Source of the DNA: an uncultured Alphaproteobacteria bacterium
GTDB taxonomy: Bacteria; Pseudomonadota; Alphaproteobacteria; Rhizobiales; Beijerinckiaceae
NCBI GenBank assembly: GCA_937988775.1
Contig: CALKHP010000042.1
Span: 1 to 64,000 of the forward strand
DNA length: 64,000 nucleotides
Direction: 5' to 3'
Part shown: positions 16,245 through 25,190 of the stretch, one piece after another
Numbering within the stretch: position 1 is the first letter of the stretch
How the letters are laid out: each line of letters opens with the position of its first letter
Translations under genes and position numbers: made by a program
The notes under the pieces: model-generated
The model's database searches: none
Seen by the model: the letters and a program-made list of their open reading frames with translations, nothing else
Told to the model about the DNA's origin: nothing

Positions 16245-17639
16245 ATGGAGACCAGTTCCACCATATTGCAGCGCATGGCCGGCCTGAGCCGGCCGGATAT
16301 GCAGGCGCTGCAACTCGGCAAGCTGCGCCGCCAGATGGCGCGCCTCGAGGCCGCGAGCCCGTTCTATCGCGAACGCTGGCGCAAGGCCGGCGTCAGCGCC
16401 GATGCGTTGCGCTCCCTCGACGACCTGCGCCGGCTGCCGATGATCGGCAAGGCGGATTGCCTCGCCGACCAGAACGCGCACCCGCCTTTCGGCGATCGGC
16501 TCGGCATTCCCGCCAGTGAGGTGGCGCTGGTCTGCATGACGGGCGGCACATCCGGCCAGGGCCAGGAAATCTACGGCCGCTCGCGGCGCGACCTCGTGCA
16601 GCAGGGTTATTTTCACCTGCTGCCCTGGTATATAGCCGGCTTGCGACCCGGCGACGTGGCGCTCAATTGCGTGCCGTCCGGCGGGCTCACCACGGGTGGC
16701 TGGGGCCCGACCGAGGGCCTGCGCGCCGCCGGCGCCCTGCCGCTCACCGTCGGCGGCACGATGAGCACCGACGCCAAGATCGACCTGATGTGCCGCTTCG
16801 ACAGTGTCGCCTTCATCTATGCCTCGACCAACTACCTGCACACGCTGACCGAGGCGCTGCGCCGGCGCGGCATCGATCCGCGCCGGCAATTCCCGAAACT
16901 GAAGGCGGCCTTCATCGCCGCCGAGGGCTATCCGGTCGAATGGGCCGAGCAGATCGAGGATTTCTGGGGCGCGACGCTGCATGAGGGCTATGGCAGCACG
17001 CAAGGCGCCGGTTTCATCTGCGCCACCAGCGAGGCCGGCGTCGTCGCCCCCGGGCATCGGCGCGGCGTCATGCAATGTTTCGACTGGCACGTGATCGTCG
17101 AGATCATCGATCCCGAGACCGGCGAAGCGGTCAAGCCGGGCGAGTTCGGCGAGGTCGTGCTGACCAATCTCGATATCGAGGGCTCGGCCGCGATCCGCTT
17201 CCGCACCGGCGACCGCGTGCGCCTGATGCCGCTCGAGGCCGCCGGCAACGGCCGCGCCTGGACCGGGATCGAGAGCGGCACCATCGGCCGCTACGACGAC
17301 ATGATGAAAATCCGCGGCAACAATGTCTGGCCGAACGCCGTCGATCTCGCGGTGTTCGCGCATAAGGAGGTCGCCGAATATCTCGGCCGCGTCTTCGTCG
17401 ATGACAAGGCGCGCACCGAGGTCGTCGTGCGGCTGGCGCTCAAGCCGGAATGCGCCGCGTGGGACGAAAGCGCCCGCGCCGCCCTCCTAGAGCAGGTCAG
17501 GGCCGCCATCAAGCAGCGCACCAACGTGCACATGATCGTCGAGGAAGTGCCGCGCGATGCGCTGCCCTATTTCGAGAACAAGGCGCGCCGATGGACCGAC
17601 GAGCGGCCGCAGGGCTATCGTCTCGGCATGGATAAGTGA
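16245..17639 (+). CDS. PaaK-like (phenylacetate-CoA ligase family) acyl-CoA ligase
   Basis: A 464-residue adenylate-forming enzyme of the PaaK branch. The N-terminal helix LRRQMARLEAASPFYRERW is typical, the phosphate loop is MTGGTSGQGQEIYG, and GYGSTQGAG, RFRTGDRVRL and MKIRGNNVWPNAVD follow as in PaaK. It should couple a carboxylic acid to CoA with ATP giving AMP and PPi in the cytosol. It follows the thiolase-like/DUF35 pair closely (35 nt) and precedes a small ORF and an SDR, so it belongs to the same operon. The acid is unknown; this branch often takes aromatic or bulky cyclic acids. Confidence 0.85.
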   Translation: METSSTILQRMAGLSRPDMQALQLGKLRRQMARLEAASPFYRERWRKAGVSADALRSLDDLRRLPMIGKADCLADQNAHPPFGDRLGIPASEVALVCMTGGTSGQGQEIYGRSRRDLVQQGYFHLLPWYIAGLRPGDVALNCVPSGGLTTGGWGPTEGLRAAGALPLTVGGTMSTDAKIDLMCRFDSVAFIYASTNYLHTLTEALRRRGIDPRRQFPKLKAAFIAAEGYPVEWAEQIEDFWGATLHEGYGSTQGAGFICATSEAGVVAPGHRRGVMQCFDWHVIVEIIDPETGEAVKPGEFGEVVLTNLDIEGSAAIRFRTGDRVRLMPLEAAGNGRAWTGIESGTIGRYDDMMKIRGNNVWPNAVDLAVFAHKEVAEYLGRVFVDDKARTEVVVRLALKPECAAWDESARAALLEQVRAAIKQRTNVHMIVEEVPRDALPYFENKARRWTDERPQGYRLGMDK

Positions 17640-17646
17640 GGCCGTG

Positions 17647-17832
17647 ATGGAGCGATCGGCGCAAACCGAGATCCTGCAACGCATGCTGGCCGATGCGCGC
17701 CGGCTGGCCGAGGCCGGCGACCCGCTGCTCGCCGGCCTCTATGGCGCGCTCGCCGCGCGCATCGCCATGATGATTTCGGTGCTCGACGAACAAGCGGAGA
17801 CAGCCGGTGCAGCTTCCCAGCCTCAGGCTTGA
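17647..17832 (+). CDS. small helical protein between CoA ligase and SDR
   Basis: A 61-residue product from ATG 17647 (GTG 17644 is an alternative). It starts seven nt after the ligase stop and overlaps the SDR start by 26 nt, so it is packed inside the operon. The sequence is a single helical hairpin rich in Ala/Leu, with AGDPLLAGLYGALAARIAMMISVLDEQ. It lies upstream of an APH-type kinase, as does the small kinase partner LvaB in levulinate catabolism, but the sequence similarity is not clear. The position argues that it is real. Confidence 0.5.
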   Translation: MERSAQTEILQRMLADARRLAEAGDPLLAGLYGALAARIAMMISVLDEQAETAGAASQPQA

Positions 17833-18574
17833 CGGACAGGTCGCCCTCGTCACCGGCGGCGGCAGCGGTCTCGGCCGTGCCAGCGCTCAGGCGCTGGCGG
17901 CCGCCGGCGCGCATGTCGTGATCGTCGGGCGCACGCTCTCGCGCTGCGAGGCGGTCGTTGCCGGCATTGCCGCCGATGGCGGCGCCGCGTCGGCCCAGGC
18001 CGCCGACGTGACGCGGCCGGATGAGGCCGCCGCCTGCCTCGCGGCGCTGCGCCGCGATTTCGGCCGGCTCGACATTCTCGTCAACAGCGCCGGCATCAAC
18101 TCGCCGAAATCCTTCACCGATCTCGAACTCGGCGACTGGGCCGGGGTGATGGATACCAACGTCACCGGCACCTATGTGTTCTGCCGCGCGGCGCTGCCGA
18201 TGATGATCGCGCAGAAAAGCGGCTCGATCATCAATATGGGCTCGATCTCCGGCGCATCCGGCATCGCCCGGCGCGTCGTCTATTGCACCAGCAAGGCGGC
18301 GGTTGCCCATCTGACGCGCTCGCTCGCCGTCGAAATGGGGCCATATGGCATCCGGGTCAACGCGCTTGGCCCCAACGTCATCGTCACCGATTTCAATCGC
18401 GAGCTGGTGGCGCGCCAGCCCGAACTCTATCAGGGCATTCTCGACCGCACGCCGCTGCAACGGCTCGGCACGATCGAGGACGTGACCGGGGCGCTGCTGT
18501 TCCTGGCTTCGCCGGCCTCCGCCTACATCACCGGACAGGTGCTCTATGTCGATGGCGGCTTCACCGCGACCTGA
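17807..18574 (+). CDS. short-chain dehydrogenase/reductase
   Basis: A 255-residue classical SDR starting at GTG 17807. The cofactor motif TGGGSGLG is at residues 16-23 and NSAG at 93-96; the catalytic triad is Ser146/Ser148, Tyr159 and Lys163 (YCTSK). It ends with the usual FLASPASAYITGQVLYVDGG. It should oxidise or reduce a hydroxy/oxo group, probably on an acyl-CoA intermediate. It is the last gene of the operon before the kinase (72 nt gap). Confidence 0.88.
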   Translation: MQLPSLRLDGQVALVTGGGSGLGRASAQALAAAGAHVVIVGRTLSRCEAVVAGIAADGGAASAQAADVTRPDEAAACLAALRRDFGRLDILVNSAGINSPKSFTDLELGDWAGVMDTNVTGTYVFCRAALPMMIAQKSGSIINMGSISGASGIARRVVYCTSKAAVAHLTRSLAVEMGPYGIRVNALGPNVIVTDFNRELVARQPELYQGILDRTPLQRLGTIEDVTGALLFLASPASAYITGQVLYVDGGFTAT

Positions 18575-18646
18575 GCGGCACGGCCCCGCACCCGCACCGC
18601 CCCGCGCGTGCCTCGATGACATCATGGCCAAGGCAAAAGCGATTTC

Positions 18647-19663
18647 ATGAACGACCGCGCGACACTGGACACGAAACTCGGCCGGCTGGCGGCGCTCCTG
18701 AAGCAACAGGGCGTCATCGCCACGGACGATCTCGCCATCGAGCGCCAGTTCACGGCCGGGCAGTCCAACCCGACCTATCTGCTGCGCTCCGGCGAGCGCC
18801 GGCTCGTATTGCGCAAGCAGCCCTACGGGCACCTGCTGCCCAAGGCGCATGACGTGGTGCGCGAGCACGCCATTGTCGACGCGCTCGCCGGCGCCGGCTT
18901 TCGCGTGCCGACGCCGCTCTTTGCCTCCAGCGACCGCGCTATCATCGGCACGGCGTTTTTCGTGATGGCCTATGTGCCGGGTATCGTGCACTCCAATGCG
19001 CAACTGCCCGATGTCTCCGCCACCGAGCGGGGCGCGATCTTCCGTGCCACGGCCGAAACCCTCGCCGATCTGCACGGCATCGATCCGGCCGTGCTCGCCA
19101 GGGCCGGCATCCAGCCGCGCGGCAGCTTCATCGAGCGCCAGATCGGCGCCTGGCGCAACGCCTACCGCGCCGCGATGACCGAAGCCGACGAGCGCATCGA
19201 AACGGTTGCGCAAACGCTGCTCGACCGGCGCCCGCAGCACGAAAACCTCGCCATCGCCCATGGCGATTTCCGGCTCGAGAACCTGATCTTCGACGGCACG
19301 AGCGTCGCCGCCGTGCTCGATTGGGAATTATGCACCATCGGCGAGCCGCTGTGCGATCTCGCCTATTGCTGCCTGTGGTATCATTTCCCGCCGGAGGTGC
19401 TCAACGGCCTCGCCGGGCTCGATCTCGCCAAGCGCGGCATCCCGGGCGAGCGTGAATTCCTCGATCTCTACAGCGCGCGAAGCGGCATCGACGCCCATGC
19501 CAGCCAGCGCTATTTCCTGGCCTTCGCCTTCTACCGGCTGGCGGCGATCCTGCAGGGCGTCTATCGGCGCGCGCTCGACGGCAACGCCGCCTCGGCGCTC
19601 GGGCTCGAGCGCGGCCGCATCGCCCGGCTGTGCCTCGACAAGGCCGAACAGCTCGCCATGTGA
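18647..19663 (+). CDS. APH-type phosphotransferase (ACAD10/LvaA-like kinase)
   Basis: A 338-residue kinase-fold protein of the aminoglycoside phosphotransferase family. The Brenner motif is IAHGDFRLENLIFD and the metal-binding loop VLDWELCTIGEPLCDLAY; the N-terminal lobe has QFTAGQSNPTYLL and RLVLRKQP, which closely resemble the kinase domain of ACAD10/ACAD11. In those enzymes and in bacterial LvaA the kinase phosphorylates the hydroxyl of a 4-hydroxyacyl-CoA so that an acyl-CoA dehydrogenase can remove it as phosphate. Its location with acyl-CoA enzymes argues for such a metabolic role rather than antibiotic resistance. Confidence 0.82.
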   Translation: MNDRATLDTKLGRLAALLKQQGVIATDDLAIERQFTAGQSNPTYLLRSGERRLVLRKQPYGHLLPKAHDVVREHAIVDALAGAGFRVPTPLFASSDRAIIGTAFFVMAYVPGIVHSNAQLPDVSATERGAIFRATAETLADLHGIDPAVLARAGIQPRGSFIERQIGAWRNAYRAAMTEADERIETVAQTLLDRRPQHENLAIAHGDFRLENLIFDGTSVAAVLDWELCTIGEPLCDLAYCCLWYHFPPEVLNGLAGLDLAKRGIPGEREFLDLYSARSGIDAHASQRYFLAFAFYRLAAILQGVYRRALDGNAASALGLERGRIARLCLDKAEQLAM

Positions 19664-19679
19664 GGGCGCCGGCCGCGCC

Positions 19680-20882
19680 TCAGCACACCTCGAACAGGCC
19701 GGCCGCGCCCATGCCGCCGCCGACGCACATCGTCACCACGACATAGCGCGCGCCACGGCGCTTGCCCTCGATCAGCGCGTGGCCGGCGAGGCGGGCGCCC
19801 GACATGCCATAGGGGTGGCCGATCGAGATCGCGCCGCCATCGACATTATACAGCGCCGGATCGATGCCGAGCCGGTCGCGGCAGTAGAGCGCCTGAACCG
19901 CAAAGGCTTCGTTCAGCTCCCACAGGCCGATATCGGCGACCGTCAGCCCGTGCTGCTTGAGCAGTTTCGGCACCGCGAACACCGGGCCGATGCCCATCTC
20001 GTCCGGGTCGCAGCCGGCAACGGCAATGCCGCGATAGATGCCAAGCGGCTGCAAGCCACGCCGCTCCGCCGTCTTTGCTTCCATCAGCACGCTGGCCGAG
20101 GCGCCGTCGGAAAGCTGCGAGGCGTTGCCGGCGGTGATGAACCGGCCGGTCTCGACCGCGAGGCCGGCGCTGAACACCGGCTTGAGCGAACTCAGCCCGG
20201 CAAGCGTGGTGTCGGCCCGGTTGCCCTCGTCGCGCTCCAGCATGGTCTCGACATGGCTTTCCGCGCCGGTCGCCTTGTCGGTGACCTTCATCACGCTCTT
20301 GAGCGGCACGATCTCGGCATCGAAGCGGCCGGCGGCCTGCGCCGCGGCGGTGCGCTGCTGCGACGACAGGGCGTATTCATCCTGGCGTTCGCGCGAGATG
20401 CCATAGCGCTCGGCGACGACCTCGGCCGTCTCGAGCATCGCCATGTAGAGATCGGGCCGATGCTCGACCAGCCACGGGTCGCGAGAACGGTCGAGATTCA
20501 TCTTGGCCGTCTGGACCAGCGAAATCGATTCGAGCCCGCCGCCGACCGCGATCGTCATGCCATCGTCGATGATCTGCTTGGCGGCGATGGCGATCGCCAT
20601 CAGGCCGGAGGCGCATTGGCGATCGACGCTCATGCCGGCGACGGAGGTTGGCAGGCCGGCGCGCAACGCCGCCTGGCGCGCGATATTCATATGCGTCGAG
20701 CCCTGTTGCAGCGCCGCGCCGAGGATCACGTCATCGACCTCGGCCGGGTCGACGCGGCTGCGCGCCACGGCATGGGCGATGGCGTGCCCGCCGAGCGCCT
20801 GCGCCTGGGTATCGTTGAACGCGCCGCGATAGGCCTTGCCGATCGGTGTGCGTGCGGTGGAGACGATGACCGCTTCTCTCAT
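19680..20882 (-). CDS. acetyl-CoA acyltransferase (thiolase)
   Basis: A 400-residue true thiolase. I start at ATG 20882 (MREAVIVSTARTPIGKAYRG), although the frame is open to 21212. The nucleophile is Cys90 in DRQCASGLMA, and NEAFAVQA, GGAISIGHPYGMSGAR and CVGGGMGAA supply the other catalytic residues. It should cleave 3-oxoacyl-CoA to acetyl-CoA and a shortened acyl-CoA. It converges with the kinase gene (16 nt between stops) and lies 94 nt downstream of the acyl-CoA dehydrogenase gene on the same strand, probably co-transcribed. Confidence 0.9.
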   Translation of the reverse strand: MREAVIVSTARTPIGKAYRGAFNDTQAQALGGHAIAHAVARSRVDPAEVDDVILGAALQQGSTHMNIARQAALRAGLPTSVAGMSVDRQCASGLMAIAIAAKQIIDDGMTIAVGGGLESISLVQTAKMNLDRSRDPWLVEHRPDLYMAMLETAEVVAERYGISRERQDEYALSSQQRTAAAQAAGRFDAEIVPLKSVMKVTDKATGAESHVETMLERDEGNRADTTLAGLSSLKPVFSAGLAVETGRFITAGNASQLSDGASASVLMEAKTAERRGLQPLGIYRGIAVAGCDPDEMGIGPVFAVPKLLKQHGLTVADIGLWELNEAFAVQALYCRDRLGIDPALYNVDGGAISIGHPYGMSGARLAGHALIEGKRRGARYVVVTMCVGGGMGAAGLFEVC

Positions 20883-20976
20883 TCTACTGGCCTTTCCCGA
20901 CAAGGGCGCTCGTTCTGCGAACGCGCCGCGATGGTGACATATTGATCCGTTCGGTCGGCCGCTGTCCCGGCCGGCG

Positions 20977-22803
20977 TCAGAAAATCCCGGCCGGGATATC
21001 CGCCGTGGCGCACGACAGCCGGGCGACGATCTCCAGCGACCGTTCGGCGCGCGGCAGCTCGGCGGCGAAAAAGTGATCGCATGCCGCAAGCTTGGCGGGT
21101 GCAAGCAGCGCTGCCCGCGTGCCAGCGCCGGCGGGCCGGGCGATGCCGGCCTGATCGAGCCACATCCACGCCACGACGACATGGCCGAACACGCCGAGAA
21201 GATCGCTGGCATGGCTCAGCACCGCCGCGCGCTCGGCCTGCCGCATGCCGTCGGCCACCGCCGTGAATGCCTGCCATGCCGCCGCGAGATGTGCGCCATG
21301 GCCCGCGAGGCGCTCGTCGGCGCGGGCGAGATCGCAGGTCGCGGCGATGCGCTGGCCGAGCATGGCGAGCGCGCCATCGTCGCGCGCGAGCTTGCGGCCG
21401 GCGAAATCGATGCCCTGGACGCCGGTGGTGCCTTCATGGATCGGGTTGAGGCGATTGTCGCGATAAAGCTGCTCGACGTCGAAATCGCGCGTGTAGCCGT
21501 AACCGCCATGGATCTGGATGGCGATGTCATTGGCGACGCAGCCCCATTCCGAGGCCCAGCTCTTGGCCGCCGGCGTCAGCAGCCCGAGCAGGCGCTCGGC
21601 CTCGTCGCGCGCGCTCGCGGTGCCGGCGCTCTCGCGCTCATCGACCAGCCTGGCGCACAACAGGATCAGCGACAGCGCCCCTTCCGCGTAGCATTTCTGG
21701 CTGATCAGCAGGCGCTTGACGTCCGGGTGGGCGATGATCGCATCGGGCCGCGCGGTTTTATCCGTCTGGCTCGCCCGGCCTTGCCGCCGCTCCCGCGCAT
21801 AGGCGACCGACAGGATATGGCCGCGCGAGGCGAGCGCCGCCGCGCCGAGCCCGACGCCGATGCGCGCCTCGTTCATCATATGGAACATGATGGCGAGGCC
21901 CTGGCCACGCTCGCCGACCAGATAGCCGATGGCGCCATCCCGGCCCTCAGGCCGATAGCGCGTGCCCTCGCCGAAATTCAGCAGGCAATTGCTCGTGCCG
22001 CGATAGCCCATCTTGTGGTTCAGGCCGGCGACGGCGATATCGTTGCGCTCGCCCGGGCTGCCATCCGGCCGCAGCAGCGATTTCGGCACCAGGAACAGCG
22101 AGATGCCTTTGGTGCCGCCGGGCAGCGCGCCGTCGGGCTCCGGGATCTTGGCCAGCACGAGATGGAAGATATTCGCCGTGATGTCGTGATCGCCGCCCGA
22201 AATCCACATCTTGTTGCCGAACAGCCGGAAGCGCGCGCCGAGCGCATCGGCCTGCTCGAACACGGCGCGCGTGCGGATGTCGCCGAGCGACGAGCCGGCC
22301 TGCGGCTCCGACAGGCACATCGTGCCGAGCACCTTGCCGGCGATCTGCGGGCGGGCAAACGCGTCGATCTGCGCCGCGCTGCCATAGGCCGCGAGCAGGC
22401 GCGCATTGGCGATGGTCAGCATGGCATAGGCGGAGGTTGCGATATTGCCGGCCATGAACTCGGCCATGCTGGCGGCCTGGACGAGTTCGGGAACCTGCAA
22501 CCCGTCGAGATTGGCATCAAACGGCGCCGCGAAGAAGCCGGCCTCCGCGAAGCGCTGCAACGCCGCCTTGATCGCCGGCAGCACCATGACGCCCTCGCCA
22601 TCGAGCCGGGGCTCGGTGTGGTCGGATGCCTTGTAATGCGTCAGGAAATCGTCAGCCGCGAGCCGCTCGGACAGGTCGATCAGGGCCGCGACCGCCTCCG
22701 GGCTGTGCTCGGCGAAGCGCGGCCGCTGCAAAAGCGCGTCGAGGCCGAGCCAATCGCGGAGAAGGAAGTCCAGATTGCTGCGATCGATCAGGGGTGAATT
22801 CAC
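20977..22803 (-). CDS. acyl-CoA dehydrogenase, long (about 600-residue) type
   Basis: A 608-residue protein. The frame is open to 22902, but homologues start near MNSPLIDRSNLDFLL, so GTG 22803 is preferred; ATG 22839 would lie inside a TATAAT-like sequence. FAD-binding segments TMCLSEPQAGSSLGDIRT and WISGGDHD are present, then MNEARIGVGLGA and the motif QIHGGYGYTRDFDVEQLYRDNRLNPIHEGTTGVQ, in which the Glu of IHEGT is the probable catalytic base. The extra C-terminal helical domain (last 120 residues) is typical of FadE5-type enzymes for broad or bulky substrates. It could also act with the kinase in removing a phosphorylated hydroxyl, as LvaC does. Confidence 0.9.
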   Translation of the reverse strand: MNSPLIDRSNLDFLLRDWLGLDALLQRPRFAEHSPEAVAALIDLSERLAADDFLTHYKASDHTEPRLDGEGVMVLPAIKAALQRFAEAGFFAAPFDANLDGLQVPELVQAASMAEFMAGNIATSAYAMLTIANARLLAAYGSAAQIDAFARPQIAGKVLGTMCLSEPQAGSSLGDIRTRAVFEQADALGARFRLFGNKMWISGGDHDITANIFHLVLAKIPEPDGALPGGTKGISLFLVPKSLLRPDGSPGERNDIAVAGLNHKMGYRGTSNCLLNFGEGTRYRPEGRDGAIGYLVGERGQGLAIMFHMMNEARIGVGLGAAALASRGHILSVAYARERRQGRASQTDKTARPDAIIAHPDVKRLLISQKCYAEGALSLILLCARLVDERESAGTASARDEAERLLGLLTPAAKSWASEWGCVANDIAIQIHGGYGYTRDFDVEQLYRDNRLNPIHEGTTGVQGIDFAGRKLARDDGALAMLGQRIAATCDLARADERLAGHGAHLAAAWQAFTAVADGMRQAERAAVLSHASDLLGVFGHVVVAWMWLDQAGIARPAGAGTRAALLAPAKLAACDHFFAAELPRAERSLEIVARLSCATADIPAGIF

Positions 22804-22835
22804 GGATGCTTGCCGATCCTCGCGAGAGCAAAATT

Positions 22836-22868
22836 GCATTATACCGAGTCGGATGGTCGCTATAATGC
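22836..22868. promoter_or_regulatory. inverted repeat with divergent -10-like sequences
   Basis: GCATTATA (22836-22843) and TATAATGC (22861-22868) are perfect inverted copies 17 nt apart. Each reads as a TATAAT -10 box, one for the minus-strand dehydrogenase and one for the plus-strand PhnA-domain gene. This could be a divergent promoter or an additional regulator site. Confidence 0.4.
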
Positions 22869-23003
22869 GATGAATTTGCTCGATAATCTTAACATGGAGC
22901 AAGTTCGCAACAGACGAGCCTGCTCTCGAGTGGGTGGCCGAACCGGCCGCGGTAGTTTACCCCGGTCGCTCCATGGGCCGTGGCAATCTACAGCAAGGGT
23001 CAT

Positions 23004-23014
23004 TTGTTGGACAA
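23004..23014. promoter_or_regulatory. candidate GntR operator between acyl-CoA dehydrogenase and PhnA-domain genes
   Basis: TTGTTGGACAA differs at one position from TTGTCSGACAA. It is 67 nt upstream of ATG 23081 and about 200 nt upstream of the dehydrogenase start, in the divergent promoter region. Confidence 0.5.
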
Positions 23015-23080
23015 GCCGACATGTGGACAAATCTGCAGCGCGGCGCCCGGCCGTGCAGGCATCGCGAAACCGAGGAAACC

Positions 23081-23302
23081 ATGACGGATATCATCGCGAA
23101 GGACAGCAACGGCGCCGAACTGAAGGACGGCGATTCCGTGACGCTGATCAAGGACTTGAAGGTCAAGGGCACCTCCGAGACGCTCAAGCGCGGCACGCTG
23201 GTGAAGAACATCCGGCTGACCGGAAAAGCCGGCGAGATCGAATGCAGTACCAAACAGGTCAGGGGCCTCGTCCTGAAGACCGAATTCCTCAAGAAGGCGT
23301 AA
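23081..23302 (+). CDS. PhnA-domain (YjdM-type C-terminal domain) protein
   Basis: A 73-residue product with GAGGAAA in front of ATG 23081. It matches the C-terminal domain of the PhnA/YjdM family (DSNGAELKDGDSVTLIKDLKVKG, then GTLVKNIRLTG and GLVLKTEFLKK); the zinc-ribbon half of the long form is absent. The family is named after a phosphonate operon, but its role is not in phosphonate cleavage and remains unclear. Its presence inside the catabolic cluster may be incidental or part of the regulon, since an operator copy lies upstream. Confidence 0.8.
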   Translation: MTDIIAKDSNGAELKDGDSVTLIKDLKVKGTSETLKRGTLVKNIRLTGKAGEIECSTKQVRGLVLKTEFLKKA

Positions 23303-23804
23303 CGGGGCAAGCGCCTTCGATCCGGGGCCTGATCGCTGCTGCCCGGCCGCGACGGGCCTGTCCAGGCGGCCAGCGGCGATGGCCGCATCGTGCGCGTCGA
23401 TCGACGCCGCGAGCCGCACGGCCGGCTGCCGGCGAGAGCGCGCGCGGCATTGGCGTGACGATACGTGCCGCCGGCGCGCGGCAGAGCCGACTTTGGCGGC
23501 GCAAAGAACGCCTGCCTTGCCTCGTTGCGCATTGCCGCGCTCGTCTTCGTGCGCGCAAGGCCCTGGGCGCGGCGGCGATCGTTCCCGGCACGCGCCTGAT
23601 CGACCGCGAACCGTTGCCGCGCCGGCATCGATCCGCCCGCACCCGCGCCGAGTTTGGGCTTGCGGAGCGGCGGGGTTCGGCTAGTATGCCGATTGTCCGA
23701 CAACTGGTTTATCGGTCGAAACAATCAAGCCGGCGAGCCGACCAGAAAAAGGCGGCCGAACGGCGGCACGGGATGGATGCCAATCTAGCGGAGGAACATC
23801 GAAC
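23303..23804. other. intergenic region upstream of the liv-type operon
   Basis: These 502 nt hold no supported gene; several open frames cross it on both strands, but none has a ribosome binding site or domain. The perfect operator copy at 23693-23703 is the only clear signal. The GC-rich composition is like the rest of the chromosome. Confidence 0.45.
23693..23703. promoter_or_regulatory. candidate GntR operator before the ABC importer operon
   Basis: TTGTCCGACAA is a perfect dyad (TTGTC/GACAA around a central C) and the best copy of the set. It lies 101 nt upstream of the substrate-binding protein start, suitable for control of the whole importer operon. Confidence 0.65.
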
Positions 23805-25037
23805 ATGAGCGGTCTCCCGATCACAAGACGCACCATGGCGCTCGCGACATCGGCGGCAATCGCGACAGCATTGGCCTCCGCTCCGGGAAAGGCGCTGGCC
23901 GAGGGGGCGCCGATCAAGATCGGCCTGACCACGGACCTGACCGGCATCGCCGCGACCTACGCCGCGGCGCAGGTCAACGCCGTCAAGCTGGCGATCGAGG
24001 AGATCAACGCCGCCGGCGGTATCAAGGGCCGCAAGCTCGAGCTTCTCGTGCGCGATTCGCAATTGAAGCCGGCGCTCGGCGCCAGCCTGACGCGCGACCT
24101 GATCGTGCGCGAGAAGATCGACTATCTCATCGGGCCTGATGCGAGTTCGGTCGGCGTTGCCGTCAGCGGCGTTGCCAAGCAATACAAGAAGGTCGTCGTC
24201 ATGACGATCCCCAACACGCCGCGCCTTGTCGGCGAGTTGTTCCACAAATACTTCTTCACCATCGTCCCGAGCGGCACGATGCTGGCCCGCGCCATGGCGG
24301 AGGGCATCGGCAAGACCAATAACAGCATTGCCTTCATCGGCGGCGATTACGAAGCCTCGCATCAGGCGATCCAGTATTTCGGCGAGTGGCTGACCAAGGT
24401 CAATCCCAAGGCCAAGATCACCGCCCAGCAATGGCCGAAACTGGGCGAGCCGGATTTCACGCCCTACATCACGCAGTTGATCTCGGCCAAACCCGATATC
24501 GTGTTTTCCTATCTGTGGGGCGCCGACCTGATCGCCTTCATCAAGCAGGCCAAGCCCTATGGCCTGTTCGACAAGACGAAATTCGCCACGCTGCTGTTCC
24601 TCGACGACCTGAAGGCGCTGGGCGACGACATGCCGGACGGCATCATCGGGCAGATGTACGCGCCGCCTTTCGGCACGAACAGCCCGGCCATGGCGGAATT
24701 CATCAAGAAGTACCAGGCCAAATTCAACTCGTTCCCATCCGACTGGGCCGTGATGGGCTATGACGGCATGCGCATCCTGGCCGACGGCATCAGGAACGCC
24801 GCCTCGATGGAGTCCGATGCGGTGGCCGAGGCCATCGAGAAGCTCAAATTCGACGGGTTGCAGGGGCCGCTGACGTTCCGCGCCGTCGATCACCAGGGCA
24901 ACGTGCCCTCGTTCCTCGGCACCACCGGCAAGGTCGCGGGGCTGCCGTTCAAGGGGCTGGTCGACATCCAGCGCATCCCCGCCGAATCGGTGTGGCCGAC
25001 GCCCGAGGAAATCCTCGCCCAGCGCAAGGACAAGTGA
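23805..25037 (+). CDS. ABC transporter substrate-binding protein, branched-chain amino acid type
   Basis: A 410-residue periplasmic protein of the LivK/type I fold. The N-terminus has TRRTMALATS, a possible Tat motif, and a hydrophobic stretch ending in GKALAEG with cleavage likely around residue 32. The mature part starts IKIGLTTDLTGIAATYAAAQ and has the conserved EEINAAGGIKGRKLELLVRDS. Members of this family bind amino acids but also aromatic and cyclic carboxylic acids in catabolic clusters. It is the first gene of a liv-like operon behind the best operator copy. Confidence 0.88.
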   Translation: MSGLPITRRTMALATSAAIATALASAPGKALAEGAPIKIGLTTDLTGIAATYAAAQVNAVKLAIEEINAAGGIKGRKLELLVRDSQLKPALGASLTRDLIVREKIDYLIGPDASSVGVAVSGVAKQYKKVVVMTIPNTPRLVGELFHKYFFTIVPSGTMLARAMAEGIGKTNNSIAFIGGDYEASHQAIQYFGEWLTKVNPKAKITAQQWPKLGEPDFTPYITQLISAKPDIVFSYLWGADLIAFIKQAKPYGLFDKTKFATLLFLDDLKALGDDMPDGIIGQMYAPPFGTNSPAMAEFIKKYQAKFNSFPSDWAVMGYDGMRILADGIRNAASMESDAVAEAIEKLKFDGLQGPLTFRAVDHQGNVPSFLGTTGKVAGLPFKGLVDIQRIPAESVWPTPEEILAQRKDK

Positions 25038-25119
25038 ATTGCACCATGATCGAGGGCGGTGTCGACACCGATGCCGCCTTCCTTCTGGCTCCTTGGCCCA
25101 GAACCTTGCGCAGAAAATA

Positions 25120-25172
25120 GAGCATTTCGCGCAAAAAGTGGCGCCCGGCTTTCCGCGCGAGAAATGATCTAA
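25120..25172. repeat. palindromic intergenic repeat, copy 1
   Basis: GAGCATTTCGCGC (from 25120) faces GCGCGAGAAATGATCT (to about 25170), with AAAAAGTGGCGCCCGGCTTT between. The same arrangement occurs at 47146-47194. Such GAGCATTT...GTGG..CCGG...AAATG.TCT elements are dispersed in Hyphomicrobiales genomes. Here it lies between the substrate-binding protein and permease genes, where it may stabilise or attenuate the mRNA. Confidence 0.65.
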
Positions 25173-25190
25173 GCGAGTAAGATCGTCCCG

